DNA of 64,000 bases, taken from NCBI GenBank assembly GCA_017302135.1, contig JAFLDZ010000015.1, forward strand, positions 1 to 64,000, read 5' to 3'. A program made the translations under genes and the position numbers. Below are positions 9,856 through 19,314 of this stretch, piece after piece (the stretch's first letter is position 1; each line of letters begins with the position of its first letter). The DNA comes from Lysobacterales bacterium. GTDB lineage: Bacteria > Pseudomonadota > Gammaproteobacteria > Xanthomonadales > Xanthomonadaceae. The notes beneath the pieces were generated by a model. The model was not told the origin of the DNA and did not search any database. It saw nothing but the letters and a program-made list of their open reading frames with translations.

Positions 9856-11568
9856 ATGTGTTCGATTCTCGGTGTATTCGATCTTCGCCCCGGCGCCGAT
9901 CTTGGCCCACTGCGACCGCTTGCGCTGTCGCTGTCCGCGCGGCAGCGCCATCGCGGTCCCGACTGGTCCGGCGTGCATGTCGAACCCCGCGCACTGCTGG
10001 TGCATGAGCGTCTGGCCATCGTCGACCCGAGCGGCGGCGCGCAGCCGCTGCATTCCGAGGACGGCGATCTCACCCTCGCGGTCAACGGCGAGATCTACAA
10101 CCATCGCGCGCTCGAAGGCGCACTGCGCAAACCGTACGCCTTCCAATCCGGCTCGGATTGCGAAGTCATCAATGCGCTGTATGCCGAAAGCAAAGCCCGC
10201 GATGGCGGCGACATCGGGGCCTGGCTCGACCGTCTCAACGGCATCTTCGCGTTCGCGCTGTGGGATCGCGCCGCAGGTCGTTTCATCATCGCCCGCGACC
10301 CCCTCGGCGTGTGTCCGCTGTACTGGGGACACGATGCCGACGGCCGCGTCTGGGTCGCGTCGGAAATGAAGGCGCTGGTGCGGGTCTGCGACGATGTCGC
10401 CCAATTCCCGCCCGGCCACTATTTCGACAGCGCCGATGGTCAACTGCATCGTTATTACGAACGCGCCTGGCGCGATTACGACGCCACTGCCGGCGTGCAG
10501 GTGTCCGCGCGCGAACTGCGCGAAGCGTTCGAGTCGGCGGTGCATCGCCAGCTGATGAGCGACGTCCCCTACGGCGTGCTGCTGTCGGGCGGCCTCGATT
10601 CCTCGCTGGTCGCGGCCTGCGCCGCGCGTTTCGCCCGGCGCCGCGTCGAAGACGGCGACGAGACCGAGGCCTGGTGGCCGCGTCTGCATTCCTTCGCCAT
10701 CGGTCTGAACGGTTCGCCGGATCTCGCTGCGGCCGAAGTCGCGGCCAAAGCGCTCGGCACCGTGCATCACGGTTTCACCTACACGTTCGAGGAAGGGCTG
10801 GATGCGTTGCCGGAAGTGATCCGTCACGTCGAAACCTACGATGTCACGACGATCCGCGCCTCCACGCCGATGTTTCTGCTCGCGCGCCGGATCAAGGCGA
10901 TGGGCGTGAAGATGGTGCTCTCGGGCGAGGGCAGCGACGAAGTATTCGGCGGCTATCTGTATTTCCACAAGGCGCCGAACGCGCGCGAGTTCCACGCCGA
11001 AACCATCCGCAAACTGGATGCGCTGTACAACTACGATTGTCTGCGCGCGAACAAATCGATGATGGCCTGGGGTGTCGAGGCGCGGGTACCATTCCTCGAT
11101 ACCGAATTCCTCGACGTGGCGATGCGGATGGATGCGCAGAACAAGATGATCGATAAAACCTCCGATACGCGGAAGATGGAGAAAGCGGTGTTGCGCGAAG
11201 CCTTCGAGGGCTATCTGCCGCCGGAAATCCTGTGGCGGCAGAAGGAACAGTTCAGCGATGGCGTCGGCTACGGTTGGATCGACGGTTTGAAAGCGCATGC
11301 CGAAGCGCACGTCAGCGATGCCGATTTCGCACTGGCCGAACAACGCTTCCCGATCAATCCGCCGCAGACGAAGGAGGCCTATTTCTACCGTCGCATCTTC
11401 GACGAAGCGTTTCCGGGCGAAGGCTGCGCGAACACCGTGCCCGGCGGAAAATCGATCGCCTGCTCGTCGCCAGCGGCGATCGCATGGGATGCGGCGTTCG
11501 CGAATGCAGCGGATCCATCGGGTCGCGCCGTGGCTGGTGTTCACAATGCCGCGAACGTGAGCGCATGA
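9856..11568 (+). CDS. asnB: Asparagine synthetase B (glutamine-hydrolysing)
   Basis: Converts aspartate, ATP and glutamine to asparagine. The start at 9856 is fixed by the catalytic Cys2 (MCSILGVFD) and a good ribosome site (AAGGAG). The N-terminal glutaminase domain includes RQRHRGPD and VNGEIYNH. The synthetase domain has the pyrophosphate loop LLSGGLDSSLVAA near residue 241 and SGEGSDEVFGGY. At 570 residues it is slightly longer than E. coli AsnB; the extra residues form an Ala-rich C-terminal tail. It is preceded by the Asn leader and terminator and appears monocistronic. Confidence 0.96.
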   Translation: MCSILGVFDLRPGADLGPLRPLALSLSARQRHRGPDWSGVHVEPRALLVHERLAIVDPSGGAQPLHSEDGDLTLAVNGEIYNHRALEGALRKPYAFQSGSDCEVINALYAESKARDGGDIGAWLDRLNGIFAFALWDRAAGRFIIARDPLGVCPLYWGHDADGRVWVASEMKALVRVCDDVAQFPPGHYFDSADGQLHRYYERAWRDYDATAGVQVSARELREAFESAVHRQLMSDVPYGVLLSGGLDSSLVAACAARFARRRVEDGDETEAWWPRLHSFAIGLNGSPDLAAAEVAAKALGTVHHGFTYTFEEGLDALPEVIRHVETYDVTTIRASTPMFLLARRIKAMGVKMVLSGEGSDEVFGGYLYFHKAPNAREFHAETIRKLDALYNYDCLRANKSMMAWGVEARVPFLDTEFLDVAMRMDAQNKMIDKTSDTRKMEKAVLREAFEGYLPPEILWRQKEQFSDGVGYGWIDGLKAHAEAHVSDADFALAEQRFPINPPQTKEAYFYRRIFDEAFPGEGCANTVPGGKSIACSSPAAIAWDAAFANAADPSGRAVAGVHNAANVSA

Positions 11569-11589
11569 GTCGTGCGGATTGCGTGAAAT

Positions 11590-11605
11590 CACTGCGATAG
11601 CAGTG
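11590..11605 (+). terminator. Small hairpin downstream of asnB
   Basis: CACTGC, GATA, GCAGTG: a perfect 6-bp stem with a 4-nt loop shortly after the asnB stop. There is no clear T-run, so termination efficiency is uncertain. Confidence 0.3.
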
Positions 11606-11701
11606 CGATCTGCAGAGTAGGGACGCATTCAATCTGTTTCCATCGGTCGCGCGTAGACTCCGAAGCTCATGCAATTCAATGCAATGGGCAAGGAGTCAAC
11701 G

Positions 11702-12535
11702 ATGGATACTTCAAGCGCACAGCGGATACGCCGCGTTCAACTCCATGTGGAAGATACTGGCGGTACCGGTCGTCCCGTTGTTCTGGTCCACGGCTGGCCG
11801 TTGTCCGGCGAGTCGTGGGCAGCGCAGATTCCCGCGCTGCACGATGCGGGTTTCCGGGTCGTCGCCTATGACCGTCGCGGCTTCGGCCGTTCCGAAAAGC
11901 CGCAGCATGGCTACGACTACGACACGCTTGCGGACGATTTGGCAGGACTCATCGTCGACCTGGATCTGCGCAATGCGGTCCTTGCCGGATTTTCGATGGG
12001 CGGCGGCGAAGTGGCGCGTTACGTCAGTCTGCACGGGCAGGATCGCCTGGGTGGCGTGGTGTTCGCCGCAGCGGTGACCCCATGCCTGATGCGGTCTGCG
12101 GATAATCCGAAAGGCCCGCTGACGCCCGAGAAGGCGGAAGAAAAATCAGCGGGCCTCAAGGCCGACCGGCATGCCTACTTCGACGAATTCACCCGCAATT
12201 TCTTTTCGGTCGACGGTGAACTGCAGGTCGACGAGAGTCAGCGACAAGCAACGATCGGATTGTGTCTGCAGTCGAATCAGGTTGCCGCACTCGCTTGCAT
12301 GCATGCGTTCAGCACCGCCGATTTCCGCGACGACCTGAAGCGGATCAGCGTACCCACGCTTGTCCTGCATGGAGACTCCGATGCGGTCGTCCCGTTCGAG
12401 GGCTCGGGTGCGTTGACCCATGCGGCGATCGAGCACAGCGAGTTGCATGTGCTGAAGAATGCGCCGCACGGCTGCAACACCAGTCACGCGGAGACGTTCA
12501 ACGCTGCGCTGCTGGGATTCCTGCGCAGTTGTTGA
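11702..12535 (+). CDS. Alpha/beta-hydrolase of the cofactor-free haloperoxidase/arylesterase group
   Basis: 277 residues. ATG at 11702 is preceded by AAGGAG at good spacing; an upstream in-frame ATG at 11669 lacks one. The fold motifs are complete: VHGWPLSGESW near the oxyanion hole, the nucleophile elbow GFSMGGGE, an Asp in LHGDSDAVVPFE, and His in KNAPHGCNTSHAE. This is the pattern of bacterial non-heme chloroperoxidase/perhydrolase-type esterases. Haloperoxidase activity in this group is usually a side reaction, so hydrolase is the safer name. It has no signal peptide and stands alone, convergent with the SDR gene. Confidence 0.85.
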   Translation: MDTSSAQRIRRVQLHVEDTGGTGRPVVLVHGWPLSGESWAAQIPALHDAGFRVVAYDRRGFGRSEKPQHGYDYDTLADDLAGLIVDLDLRNAVLAGFSMGGGEVARYVSLHGQDRLGGVVFAAAVTPCLMRSADNPKGPLTPEKAEEKSAGLKADRHAYFDEFTRNFFSVDGELQVDESQRQATIGLCLQSNQVAALACMHAFSTADFRDDLKRISVPTLVLHGDSDAVVPFEGSGALTHAAIEHSELHVLKNAPHGCNTSHAETFNAALLGFLRSC

Positions 12536-12642
12536 GCGGTACGCACAACCGCTGCGTCAACATCCACCGCTGGTCATCGCCGACGACGCGCCGAAGCTTC
12601 GCGTATACGGCAATGCGAAGCTTGGCTTCTGCCGATGCCTGC

Positions 12643-13431
12643 TCAGGTCGGTTGCGATAGTTTCGCCACCAGCCAAGTCACCACGCGCCGCGGCGTGAAG
12701 CGGATGCTCTGCGCGAGCATCCAGTTCATCCCGCCGTGGATCGCCACCCGCTGGCCGCGCTGCATCGCGCGCACGCCATACACGGCGACGCTCTTCGCGC
12801 TGGGCAGACGCTTGCCTTTGACCAGCGCGGAATCGTGCATTGCGGCCTTGTCCTGGAAACCCGATGCGGTGGGGCCCGGACACAGCGCGGTGACGGTGAC
12901 CCGCGTGCCTTTCAATTCCTCGGCAAGCGCTTCGCTGTAGGACAGCACGTAGGCCTTGGTCGCGTAATACACGGCCATGTACGGGCCCGGCTGGAAGGCG
13001 GCGGTGGACGCGACATTGAGAATGCGTCCGTCGCGAACCAACAGCATGCCGGGCAGCAGGCGTTTGGTCAGACGCGTCAGGGTGGTGATGTTGAGATCGA
13101 TCATCGCCTGTTCGTCGTCCAGCGATGTATCGGCATGCAGGCCGTACACGCCGAAACCGGCGTTGTTCACCAGCACGCGCGGATGGACATCCGTTTCGGC
13201 AAGCGTATCGACCAGCAGGTCCGCAGCGTCCCGCTGGCCCAGATCGATGGCGACGACGCGGGTCTCGACGCCGTAGTCGCGCTGCAACTCGTGCGCCAGC
13301 GCTTCGAGCTTGTCGGCGCTGCGTGCGGCGAGTGCGATCGGGTGCCCGGCAGCCGCGAGCGTGCGGGCAATTTCAAGGCCGATGCCGTTGGAGCCGCCGG
13401 TGACCAGGGCCCAGGGAAGCGTGGTTTGCAT
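12643..13431 (-). CDS. Short-chain dehydrogenase/reductase (SDR)
   Basis: 262 residues from ATG at 13431 with AGGAG upstream; a longer frame to 13482 lacks support. The classical SDR layout is visible: TGGSNGIGLEIA for NAD(P) binding, NNAGFGVYG, and the catalytic Ser...Tyr-x-x-x-Lys in STAAFQPGPYMAVYYATK. Arg residues after the first strand (LAARSADKLEAL) suggest NADP preference. The C-terminal region resembles short-chain oxidoreductases of the DltE/YohF kind. The ArsR-type regulator immediately upstream on the same strand probably controls it. The substrate is unknown. Confidence 0.88.
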   Translation of the reverse strand: MQTTLPWALVTGGSNGIGLEIARTLAAAGHPIALAARSADKLEALAHELQRDYGVETRVVAIDLGQRDAADLLVDTLAETDVHPRVLVNNAGFGVYGLHADTSLDDEQAMIDLNITTLTRLTKRLLPGMLLVRDGRILNVASTAAFQPGPYMAVYYATKAYVLSYSEALAEELKGTRVTVTALCPGPTASGFQDKAAMHDSALVKGKRLPSAKSVAVYGVRAMQRGQRVAIHGGMNWMLAQSIRFTPRRVVTWLVAKLSQPT

Positions 13432-13548
13432 GCGAAAAACTCCTGTCGATAAGTTCAAACATACCGACCTAATCGAGCGCATCGAATGGCGCGGTCGCAG
13501 GCCGACGGTGGGGAATGGGAAAGCGGAGCGATGCTGCGGCGGAGCTGA

Positions 13549-13564
13549 CCCCGCATGGCGGGGC
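13549..13564 (-). terminator. Small hairpin between arsR-type gene and SDR gene
   Basis: CCCCGC and GCGGGG form a 6-bp stem with a short ATG-containing loop, in the 152-bp spacer after the ArsR-type gene. There is no T-run, so it may only pause or protect RNA. Confidence 0.3.
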
Positions 13565-13583
13565 CGGGAAGCGGAGGTATCGG

Positions 13584-13904
13584 CTACTCGCAGTCCTTCA
13601 CTTCGGCGACGAAACGCTCAAGCAACTCGATCGCCGGCTCCACCGTCAGGTAGTGGAAATTCTCCACCCCTGCCTGGCGCACTCCGACCAGTCCGGCCTG
13701 CCGCAACACCTTCAGATGATGCGAGATCGCCGGCCGGGACAAGGGCAGGCGATCGGTCAGCTGATTGACGTTGAGTTCCTCGTGCTCGGTCAGCAGCACC
13801 AGAATCTGCTGCCGCGCAGGCTCGCCCAAGGCGAAGAACAGCGGTGTGCAGGCGGACATGGTCTGGGCGACCAAGGGGGCCGGGATCGGCATGCTTTGAG
13901 TCAT
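13584..13904 (-). CDS. ArsR-family helix-turn-helix repressor
   Basis: 106 residues from ATG at 13904 (MTQSMPIPAP); a TTG 7 codons upstream is possible. The winged helix shows the ArsR recognition motif NQLTDRLPLSRPAISHHLKVLRQAG followed by the wing GVENFHYLTVEP. The Cys-x-Cys metal motif of ArsR/SmtB is absent; the only Cys residues are near the N-terminus and the end. It is therefore more likely a non-metal sensor of the SdpR type. It is upstream of, and co-oriented with, the SDR gene, its likely target. Confidence 0.88.
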   Translation of the reverse strand: MTQSMPIPAPLVAQTMSACTPLFFALGEPARQQILVLLTEHEELNVNQLTDRLPLSRPAISHHLKVLRQAGLVGVRQAGVENFHYLTVEPAIELLERFVAEVKDCE

Positions 13905-13916
13905 TCGTTTAATCGC

Positions 13917-13925
13917 TTGGACCAA
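13917..13925. promoter_or_regulatory. Candidate operator TTGGACCAA of the ArsR-type repressor
   Basis: A perfect 9-bp palindrome (TTGG-A-CCAA) lies 13 bp upstream of the regulator's ATG, where a self-repressing operator would be expected. The AT-rich bases around it (TTTAATCG, TTATG) may include the -10 element. Assignment is by position only. Confidence 0.35.
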
Positions 13926-13985
13926 TTATGCCATCGGATTTGGGTCCCGGCAATCCCGACAGCCACGAACAGCACAGACCGTGGC

Positions 13986-16349
13986 TCACGGCTTCGGCGC
14001 CAGGGTCAGGCGATACGCGGTGGGCCCTGGCAGAAACGGCGTCGGCCGGCCATGCACCCAGTCGTCGTGGCCGGCGCCCCAGAACGGCGACAGCGGATGA
14101 CCGCTCTGGCCGCCGGGCATGTGGGTGATGCCGTCGGCTTCGTGGCCCGGCGATACGACCATGCGTTCGGAGGCGCCGAAGTCCGGGCCGACCACGCGCG
14201 GCATGCCGCCATCGCCCGACAGCCGATCCGGCGGCATGCACAGCAGGGATTTGCCGATCAGCGGAATCGCTTTCGCCAGCGGGTGACAGATCGCGGCGGT
14301 GTTGCGTTCGCCCCAGGTGCGTTCGGCGAGCGGGCCCTGCGCCTTCAGTTCGTCGCGGATGTCCTTCGCTGCATCCTCGAACAGCGCATCCCAGCTCTCA
14401 TATTTTTTCGACAACAGATGCTGCGGGCGCTGCGTGACCAGCGGCCACACCGTGCCCTCCAACTGCTGGAAAGCGGGCATGTCGAACTTGTCGCCCAAGG
14501 CCGCATGCGCGGGTGCGGTCAGGCCTTCGGCAACGCGCGCATGCACCGCGAGCCGCCATGCACGGACGATGCGGTAGCTCACCGAATCGACACTGGCGCG
14601 GCCTTCCCAGTGCTTCGATGCTTCGGACAATTCGATCAGCGCGGGCGACTTTGCGCGCGCGGCGGTGTCGCGCAGCAGCGTCCACCATTCGGTCTGGAAG
14701 ACTGCGCGATCGTCGAGCTGCACCGCGAGCAGATCGCGTTCGCTGAATTGCCTCCGCGCGAACAGATCGTTGCGGATCTGGCGCGCGCGCGCACCGAAGG
14801 CGAAGCCGCCGTCGCCGACCTGCGCGAGCGCTGCGCCGTCCATGGTGCGGTTGTTCGCGCTCCAGAGTCGGGCGTAGGCCGGGTCGATGATGTGCGGCGA
14901 TCGATCCGTCGCGATCGTCCATGCGGGGCAATCGCCGGCGGGCGTCGTCGCTGTCAGCGGCAGCGCGCCGTTGCAATCCGCGCGGCGTGCGGCCAGTGGA
15001 CCGATCAGGCGCCATGCGATCCGCCCGGTGGAATCGCCGATCAGCAGATTCTGGGTCGGCATCGCACCGTGATCGACCAGCACCATCGCATGATCCAGAT
15101 CGCGTGCGATGGGGAAATCGGTGAGGCCGAAACCGAGCGCGCCCTTGAGATGCGCGTTCCAGCGCAGCGCGAACAGCGTGTCGCCATCGCGATGCAACAC
15201 CGGACCCCACGCGGTTTCTTCGACAGTGAAATCGACCGGCGCAGCGCCGGCCACACGGATGGTTTCGCGATGGACGACGGGCTTCACGCAGGCGTCGGTC
15301 GGCTTCGCGCCGCAGGCGGTTTGGAGCTTCCAGTCCGCAGTGTCGATGTAGCTGTTGGTGAACGCCCACGCCACGTGCGTATTGCTGCCGACGACGACGG
15401 CAGGCAGACCCGGCAGCGTGAAACCGGTGATATCGACCTTGCCGCCCGGCGCGCGCGGATCGGCGTAGCGCAGCCGTGCGCGGAACCAGATGCCCGGCGC
15501 GCGCAGGCCCAGATGCATATCGTCGGCGACGATCGCGCGGCCATCGGCGGTGAGTGCGCCGGAGACCGCGAAATTGTTGCTGCCCGGGACGATGTCGTCG
15601 GCGGCAACGTCGTGACGCTTTGCCGGCGTTCCGGGCAGCTTCCTCAGATCGACCTCATCTGCGGTCGGCAGCGTCGCATCGCCGCGTGCGCTGCCGATCA
15701 GCGGCGCGTCCCAGCGGGTGCCGTCGCGCGTCAGCAGCGCGTAAAGCGCTGGCGGCAGATGCGGTTTGATTTTCCACAGCGCCAGTTCGCGATGATTGCC
15801 GGCGTCCTGCAGATCGAAATACATCGCGAAGCCCGTAAGCGCGGCGTCGCCCAGTTCCCAGCGCTTCGGCTGCTGGCGCAGTAGCAGATACGGCCACGGA
15901 CGCACGCGCAGCGCGCCGAGACCGGCGTTCACACCGTCGGTGTACGCCTGCAGCTGCGGGCGCTTATCGAGAGCCATCGTTGCGAGATCGGCTTCGACCC
16001 GTGCACGGATGCGGTGCACGCGCTGCGTCTTGTCCTTCTCGATCGCGATCGGCCCGAACAGTTCGGACAGCTCGCCCGTGGAAACGCGGCGCATCAGATC
16101 CATCTCGAAGAAGCGCTCCTGCGCATGCACGTAGCCGAGCGCGCGCATCGCGTCGGTTTCGTTCGCCGCGTCGATGGTCACCACGCCCAGCGCGTCGCGC
16201 TGGATCGTCACCGGCGCGGATAGACCGTCGAGCGCGAGTTCGCCGTCGAGCGTCGGCAGGCTGCCGCGCATCAGCCACCAACCTGTGCCCAGACCGACGA
16301 CGATCAGGACCAGCAGCCACAGTGCGATGCGTTTGAGCCACTTCTTCAT
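13986..16349 (-). CDS. Penicillin-acylase-family Ntn-hydrolase (S45), membrane-anchored
   Basis: 787 residues from ATG at 16349 (MKKWLKRIALWLLVLIV), giving one N-terminal membrane segment; the mature part would be periplasmic. As in penicillin G acylase, aculeacin acylase and quorum-quenching AHL acylases, the precursor should cleave itself before the N-terminal catalytic Ser. The motif GSNNFAVSG, with that Ser, lies near residue 256. TVEETAWGPVL, GRIAWRLIG and the late ERTWGERN region fit the beta-subunit. The substrate (beta-lactam, acyl-homoserine lactone or peptide) cannot be told from sequence. It stands 62 bp from tpm, on the same strand. Confidence 0.88.
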   Translation of the reverse strand: MKKWLKRIALWLLVLIVVGLGTGWWLMRGSLPTLDGELALDGLSAPVTIQRDALGVVTIDAANETDAMRALGYVHAQERFFEMDLMRRVSTGELSELFGPIAIEKDKTQRVHRIRARVEADLATMALDKRPQLQAYTDGVNAGLGALRVRPWPYLLLRQQPKRWELGDAALTGFAMYFDLQDAGNHRELALWKIKPHLPPALYALLTRDGTRWDAPLIGSARGDATLPTADEVDLRKLPGTPAKRHDVAADDIVPGSNNFAVSGALTADGRAIVADDMHLGLRAPGIWFRARLRYADPRAPGGKVDITGFTLPGLPAVVVGSNTHVAWAFTNSYIDTADWKLQTACGAKPTDACVKPVVHRETIRVAGAAPVDFTVEETAWGPVLHRDGDTLFALRWNAHLKGALGFGLTDFPIARDLDHAMVLVDHGAMPTQNLLIGDSTGRIAWRLIGPLAARRADCNGALPLTATTPAGDCPAWTIATDRSPHIIDPAYARLWSANNRTMDGAALAQVGDGGFAFGARARQIRNDLFARRQFSERDLLAVQLDDRAVFQTEWWTLLRDTAARAKSPALIELSEASKHWEGRASVDSVSYRIVRAWRLAVHARVAEGLTAPAHAALGDKFDMPAFQQLEGTVWPLVTQRPQHLLSKKYESWDALFEDAAKDIRDELKAQGPLAERTWGERNTAAICHPLAKAIPLIGKSLLCMPPDRLSGDGGMPRVVGPDFGASERMVVSPGHEADGITHMPGGQSGHPLSPFWGAGHDDWVHGRPTPFLPGPTAYRLTLAPKP

Positions 16350-16411
16350 GATCGATCCGGATGGGTGGTATGGGCGAACGGGTATGAGTGAACTGGCATG
16401 GACGAACGGCC

Positions 16412-17074
16412 TCAGCCGTCGCGGTGCAGACGGTAGACGCAGGTGTCGAGCGCGGTCACGCCCTGTTCGATGAATCTCGGTTCGGTCGCGAGGATATCGC
16501 GTCGTTCCAGCAGGTCGATGGTCCACTGTGGCGCGTAGCGTTCGCGGACTTCGGCCTCGGTCACGGGGAACGGTGGACCGTCTTTTTCGTGCGCCGGGTA
16601 TTCGAGCGTGATCAACAGGCCGCAGCATGCCGCCGGCAGGCGTGCGTAAATGTCATCGACGTAACGCCGACGAAGCTCCGCAGGCAGCGCGACCAGCGCG
16701 GCGCGATCGTAGACCGCTGCGCAGCCGGCAAGGGCGGCTGCGTCCAGCGCGAACACATCGCCGCAGATCAGTTCGATGTCCCCGGCACGGTAATGCGTGC
16801 CGTAACGCGACGCGACGACTTCGGGTTCCATCGCGTGCTCGGCGAAGAACTGTTCGACCGCGAGCGGCGAGAGTTCGACGCCCAGCACGCGATGGCCCTG
16901 CGATGCGAGCCACAGCATGTCGACCGATTTGCCCGCCAGCGGCACGAACACCCGGCTGCCCGCAGGCGCTGCAACGGCGGGCCAGTGTTTCTGCAGCAAG
17001 GGTGCCGGCTGTCCCAGATGAAAGCCGATCTCGTTGTCCCGCCAGCGCTGGTGCCAGAAGTCGGGATCCATCAT
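16412..17074 (-). CDS. tpm: Thiopurine S-methyltransferase
   Basis: SAM-dependent methyltransferase of 220 residues. The N-terminus [20 protein letters not shown] and the core [19 protein letters not shown] are highly characteristic of bacterial TPMT, linked to tellurite/selenium methylation in Pseudomonas. [10 protein letters not shown] and the C-terminal [10 protein letters not shown] also fit. Tandem ATGs at 17074 and 17071 are both possible; the first overlaps the parC stop by 4 nt, indicating coupling to parC. Confidence 0.93.
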   Translation of the reverse strand: MMDPDFWHQRWRDNEIGFHLGQPAPLLQKHWPAVAAPAGSRVFVPLAGKSVDMLWLASQGHRVLGVELSPLAVEQFFAEHAMEPEVVASRYGTHYRAGDIELICGDVFALDAAALAGCAAVYDRAALVALPAELRRRYVDDIYARLPAACCGLLITLEYPAHEKDGPPFPVTEAEVRERYAPQWTIDLLERRDILATEPRFIEQGVTALDTCVYRLHRDG

Positions 17075-19314
17075 TCCACCGTCAATGCGTCGACTTTCTG
17101 CCAACCGCGGGACAGCAGGCCGCCGCGGCTGCCGCGTGCGCCGATGTACGGTTCCAGATCCTTGAACGACAGCGACATCGTGCGGGCGCCGGATTTCACC
17201 GACAGCGTGCCGCCGGGAGGCACCACCGCGATCGCGATGACGCGCTCGGTGCTGCGCTTGGCTTTCGGGATCTCGATGATCTTGTTGCCTTTGCCCTTGT
17301 CGAGTTCCGGCAGTTCCGCGATCGGAAACGCAAGCAGATGACCGGCGCTGGTGACGGCGACGATGCGATCCGTTTCGGGATTGCCCGCCTGTGCCGGCTG
17401 CAGCACGACCGACCCCGGCGTGAGCGACAGCATCGCCTTGCCGGCCTTGTTGCGGCCGGTGAGGTTTTCGAACTTCGTGACGAAGCCGTAACCGTGCGAC
17501 GACGCCAGCACGAAGCGCGCGTCGTCGGCGCCGCTGGCCATGGTCACGAACCCTGCGCCTGCCGGCAGCGAGAAGCGCCCGCTCAGCGGCTCGCCGTTGC
17601 CGCGCGCCGAGGGCAGGGTGTGCGCCAGCGACGAATAGCTGCGGCCGGTGCTGTCGAGGAACGCGACCTGCTGGGTGCTGCGCCCGCGCACTGCGCACAG
17701 CAGGCTGTCGCCGTCGCGATAGCTCAACCCCGCCGCGTCGATATCGTGACCTTTGGCGGCGCGGATCCAGCCTTTTTCGCTGAGCACGACCGTCATCGGT
17801 TCGCTGGGCACCAGCTCGGTCTCGTCGATCGCCTGCGCGGCTTCGCGCGACACCAGCGGCGACATGCGTGCGTCGCCGAATTTCTTCGCGTCGGCCAGCA
17901 GTTCGTCCTTCACCAGCTTCTTCAATTTGGACTTGTTGTCGAGGATCGACATCAGCTTGTCGCGCTCGGCGGCGAGTTCGTCCTGTTCGCCGCGGATCTT
18001 CATCTCTTCCAGTCGCGCCAACTGTTTCAGCTTGGTGTCGAGGATGTAGTCGGCCTGGTCCTCGCTCAGCCCGAAGCGCGCGATCAACGCGGGTTTCGGT
18101 TCGTCCTCGCTGCGGATGATGCGGATCACTTCGTCGAGATTGAGGAACGCGATCAGCAGGCCTTCCAACAGATGCAGGCGACGGTCGACTTTTTCCAGGC
18201 GGTGCTTCAGACGGCGGGTGACGGTGTCGATACGGAACACCAGCCATTCGCTGAGCAGCATCTTCAGGTTCTTGACCTGTGGACGGCCGTCCAGGCCGAT
18301 CACATTCATGTTGACGCGATAGCTTTTTTCCAGATCGGTGGTGACGAACAGATGCCCCATCAGCTGTTCGACATCGACGCGGTTGCTGCGCGGGATCATC
18401 ACGATCCGGGTCGGATTTTCGTGATCCGATTCGTCGCGCAGGTCTTCCAGCCACGGCAGTTTCTTCGCGCGCATCTGCTGCGCGATCTGCTCGATCACCT
18501 TGCTCGGGCTGACCTGATAGGGCAGCGCGGTGATCACGATGTTGTTCTGTTCGCGGAGGTATGTCGCGCGTGCGCGCACGCTGCCGTGGCCGGTCTCGTA
18601 CATCGCCTGCAGATCGGCGATGGGGGTGATGATCTCGGCGGTGGTCGGATAATCCGGGCCGCGCACGTGTTCGCAGAGGTCGCGCACGGTGGCGTCGGGA
18701 TCGTCGAGCAGGCGCACGCAGGCGCTGACGATTTCGTTGAGATTGTGCGGCGGCACATCGGTGGCCATGCCCACCGCGATGCCGGTGGTGCCGTTGAGCA
18801 GCAGATGCGGCAGCCGCGCCGGCAGCCAGGTGGGTTCTTCGAGGGTGCCGTCGAAGTTCGGATCCCAGTCGACCGTACCGTGGCCGATTTCGCCCAGCAG
18901 CACTTCGGCGATCGGGGTGAGCTTGGATTCGGTGTAGCGCATCGCCGCGAACGATTTCGGGTCGTCGCTGGAACCGAAGTTCCCTTGGCCGTCGATCAGC
19001 GGATAGCGGTACGAGAACGGCTGCGCCATCAGCACCAGCGCTTCGTAACAGGCGCTGTCGCCGTGCGGGTGGTATTTGCCGATGACATCGCCGACGGTGC
19101 GCGCGGATTTCTTCGGTTTGGCGCCGGCGTTGAGGCCCAGCTCGCTCATCGCGAAGATGATCCGGCGCTGCACCGGCTTCAGGCCGTCGCCCAGGAAGGG
19201 CAGGGCGCGGTCCAGGACCACGTACATCGAGTAGTCGAGATACGCGCGTTCGGCGTATTCGCGCAGCGGGATCTGTTCGAAACCGTGGAAGGCGGGTCGT
19301 GCGGTGTCGGGCAT
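17071..19314 (-). CDS. parC: DNA topoisomerase IV subunit A
   Basis: DNA-cleaving subunit of topo IV, which decatenates daughter chromosomes with ParE. 747 residues from ATG at 19314 ([20 protein letters not shown]); a start 9 codons upstream is less likely. The winged-helix CAP region has [15 protein letters not shown] and the quinolone region [13 protein letters not shown] with Ser and Glu at the usual resistance positions (wild type), and the catalytic Tyr in RYTESKL. A coiled-coil and a C-terminal pinwheel follow. parE lies 24 kb away on the same strand. Confidence 0.97.
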   Translation of the reverse strand: MPDTARPAFHGFEQIPLREYAERAYLDYSMYVVLDRALPFLGDGLKPVQRRIIFAMSELGLNAGAKPKKSARTVGDVIGKYHPHGDSACYEALVLMAQPFSYRYPLIDGQGNFGSSDDPKSFAAMRYTESKLTPIAEVLLGEIGHGTVDWDPNFDGTLEEPTWLPARLPHLLLNGTTGIAVGMATDVPPHNLNEIVSACVRLLDDPDATVRDLCEHVRGPDYPTTAEIITPIADLQAMYETGHGSVRARATYLREQNNIVITALPYQVSPSKVIEQIAQQMRAKKLPWLEDLRDESDHENPTRIVMIPRSNRVDVEQLMGHLFVTTDLEKSYRVNMNVIGLDGRPQVKNLKMLLSEWLVFRIDTVTRRLKHRLEKVDRRLHLLEGLLIAFLNLDEVIRIIRSEDEPKPALIARFGLSEDQADYILDTKLKQLARLEEMKIRGEQDELAAERDKLMSILDNKSKLKKLVKDELLADAKKFGDARMSPLVSREAAQAIDETELVPSEPMTVVLSEKGWIRAAKGHDIDAAGLSYRDGDSLLCAVRGRSTQQVAFLDSTGRSYSSLAHTLPSARGNGEPLSGRFSLPAGAGFVTMASGADDARFVLASSHGYGFVTKFENLTGRNKAGKAMLSLTPGSVVLQPAQAGNPETDRIVAVTSAGHLLAFPIAELPELDKGKGNKIIEIPKAKRSTERVIAIAVVPPGGTLSVKSGARTMSLSFKDLEPYIGARGSRGGLLSRGWQKVDALTVE

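Noticed and set aside
9610..11628. Minus-strand frame opposite asnB
   Set aside because: asnB is fully supported by catalytic motifs; the antisense frame would also cover the attenuator.
13515..15884. Long plus-strand frame opposite the penicillin-acylase gene
   Set aside because: Arg/Gly/Ala/His-biased translation with no family motifs; the opposite strand has a clear Ntn-hydrolase with a signal anchor.
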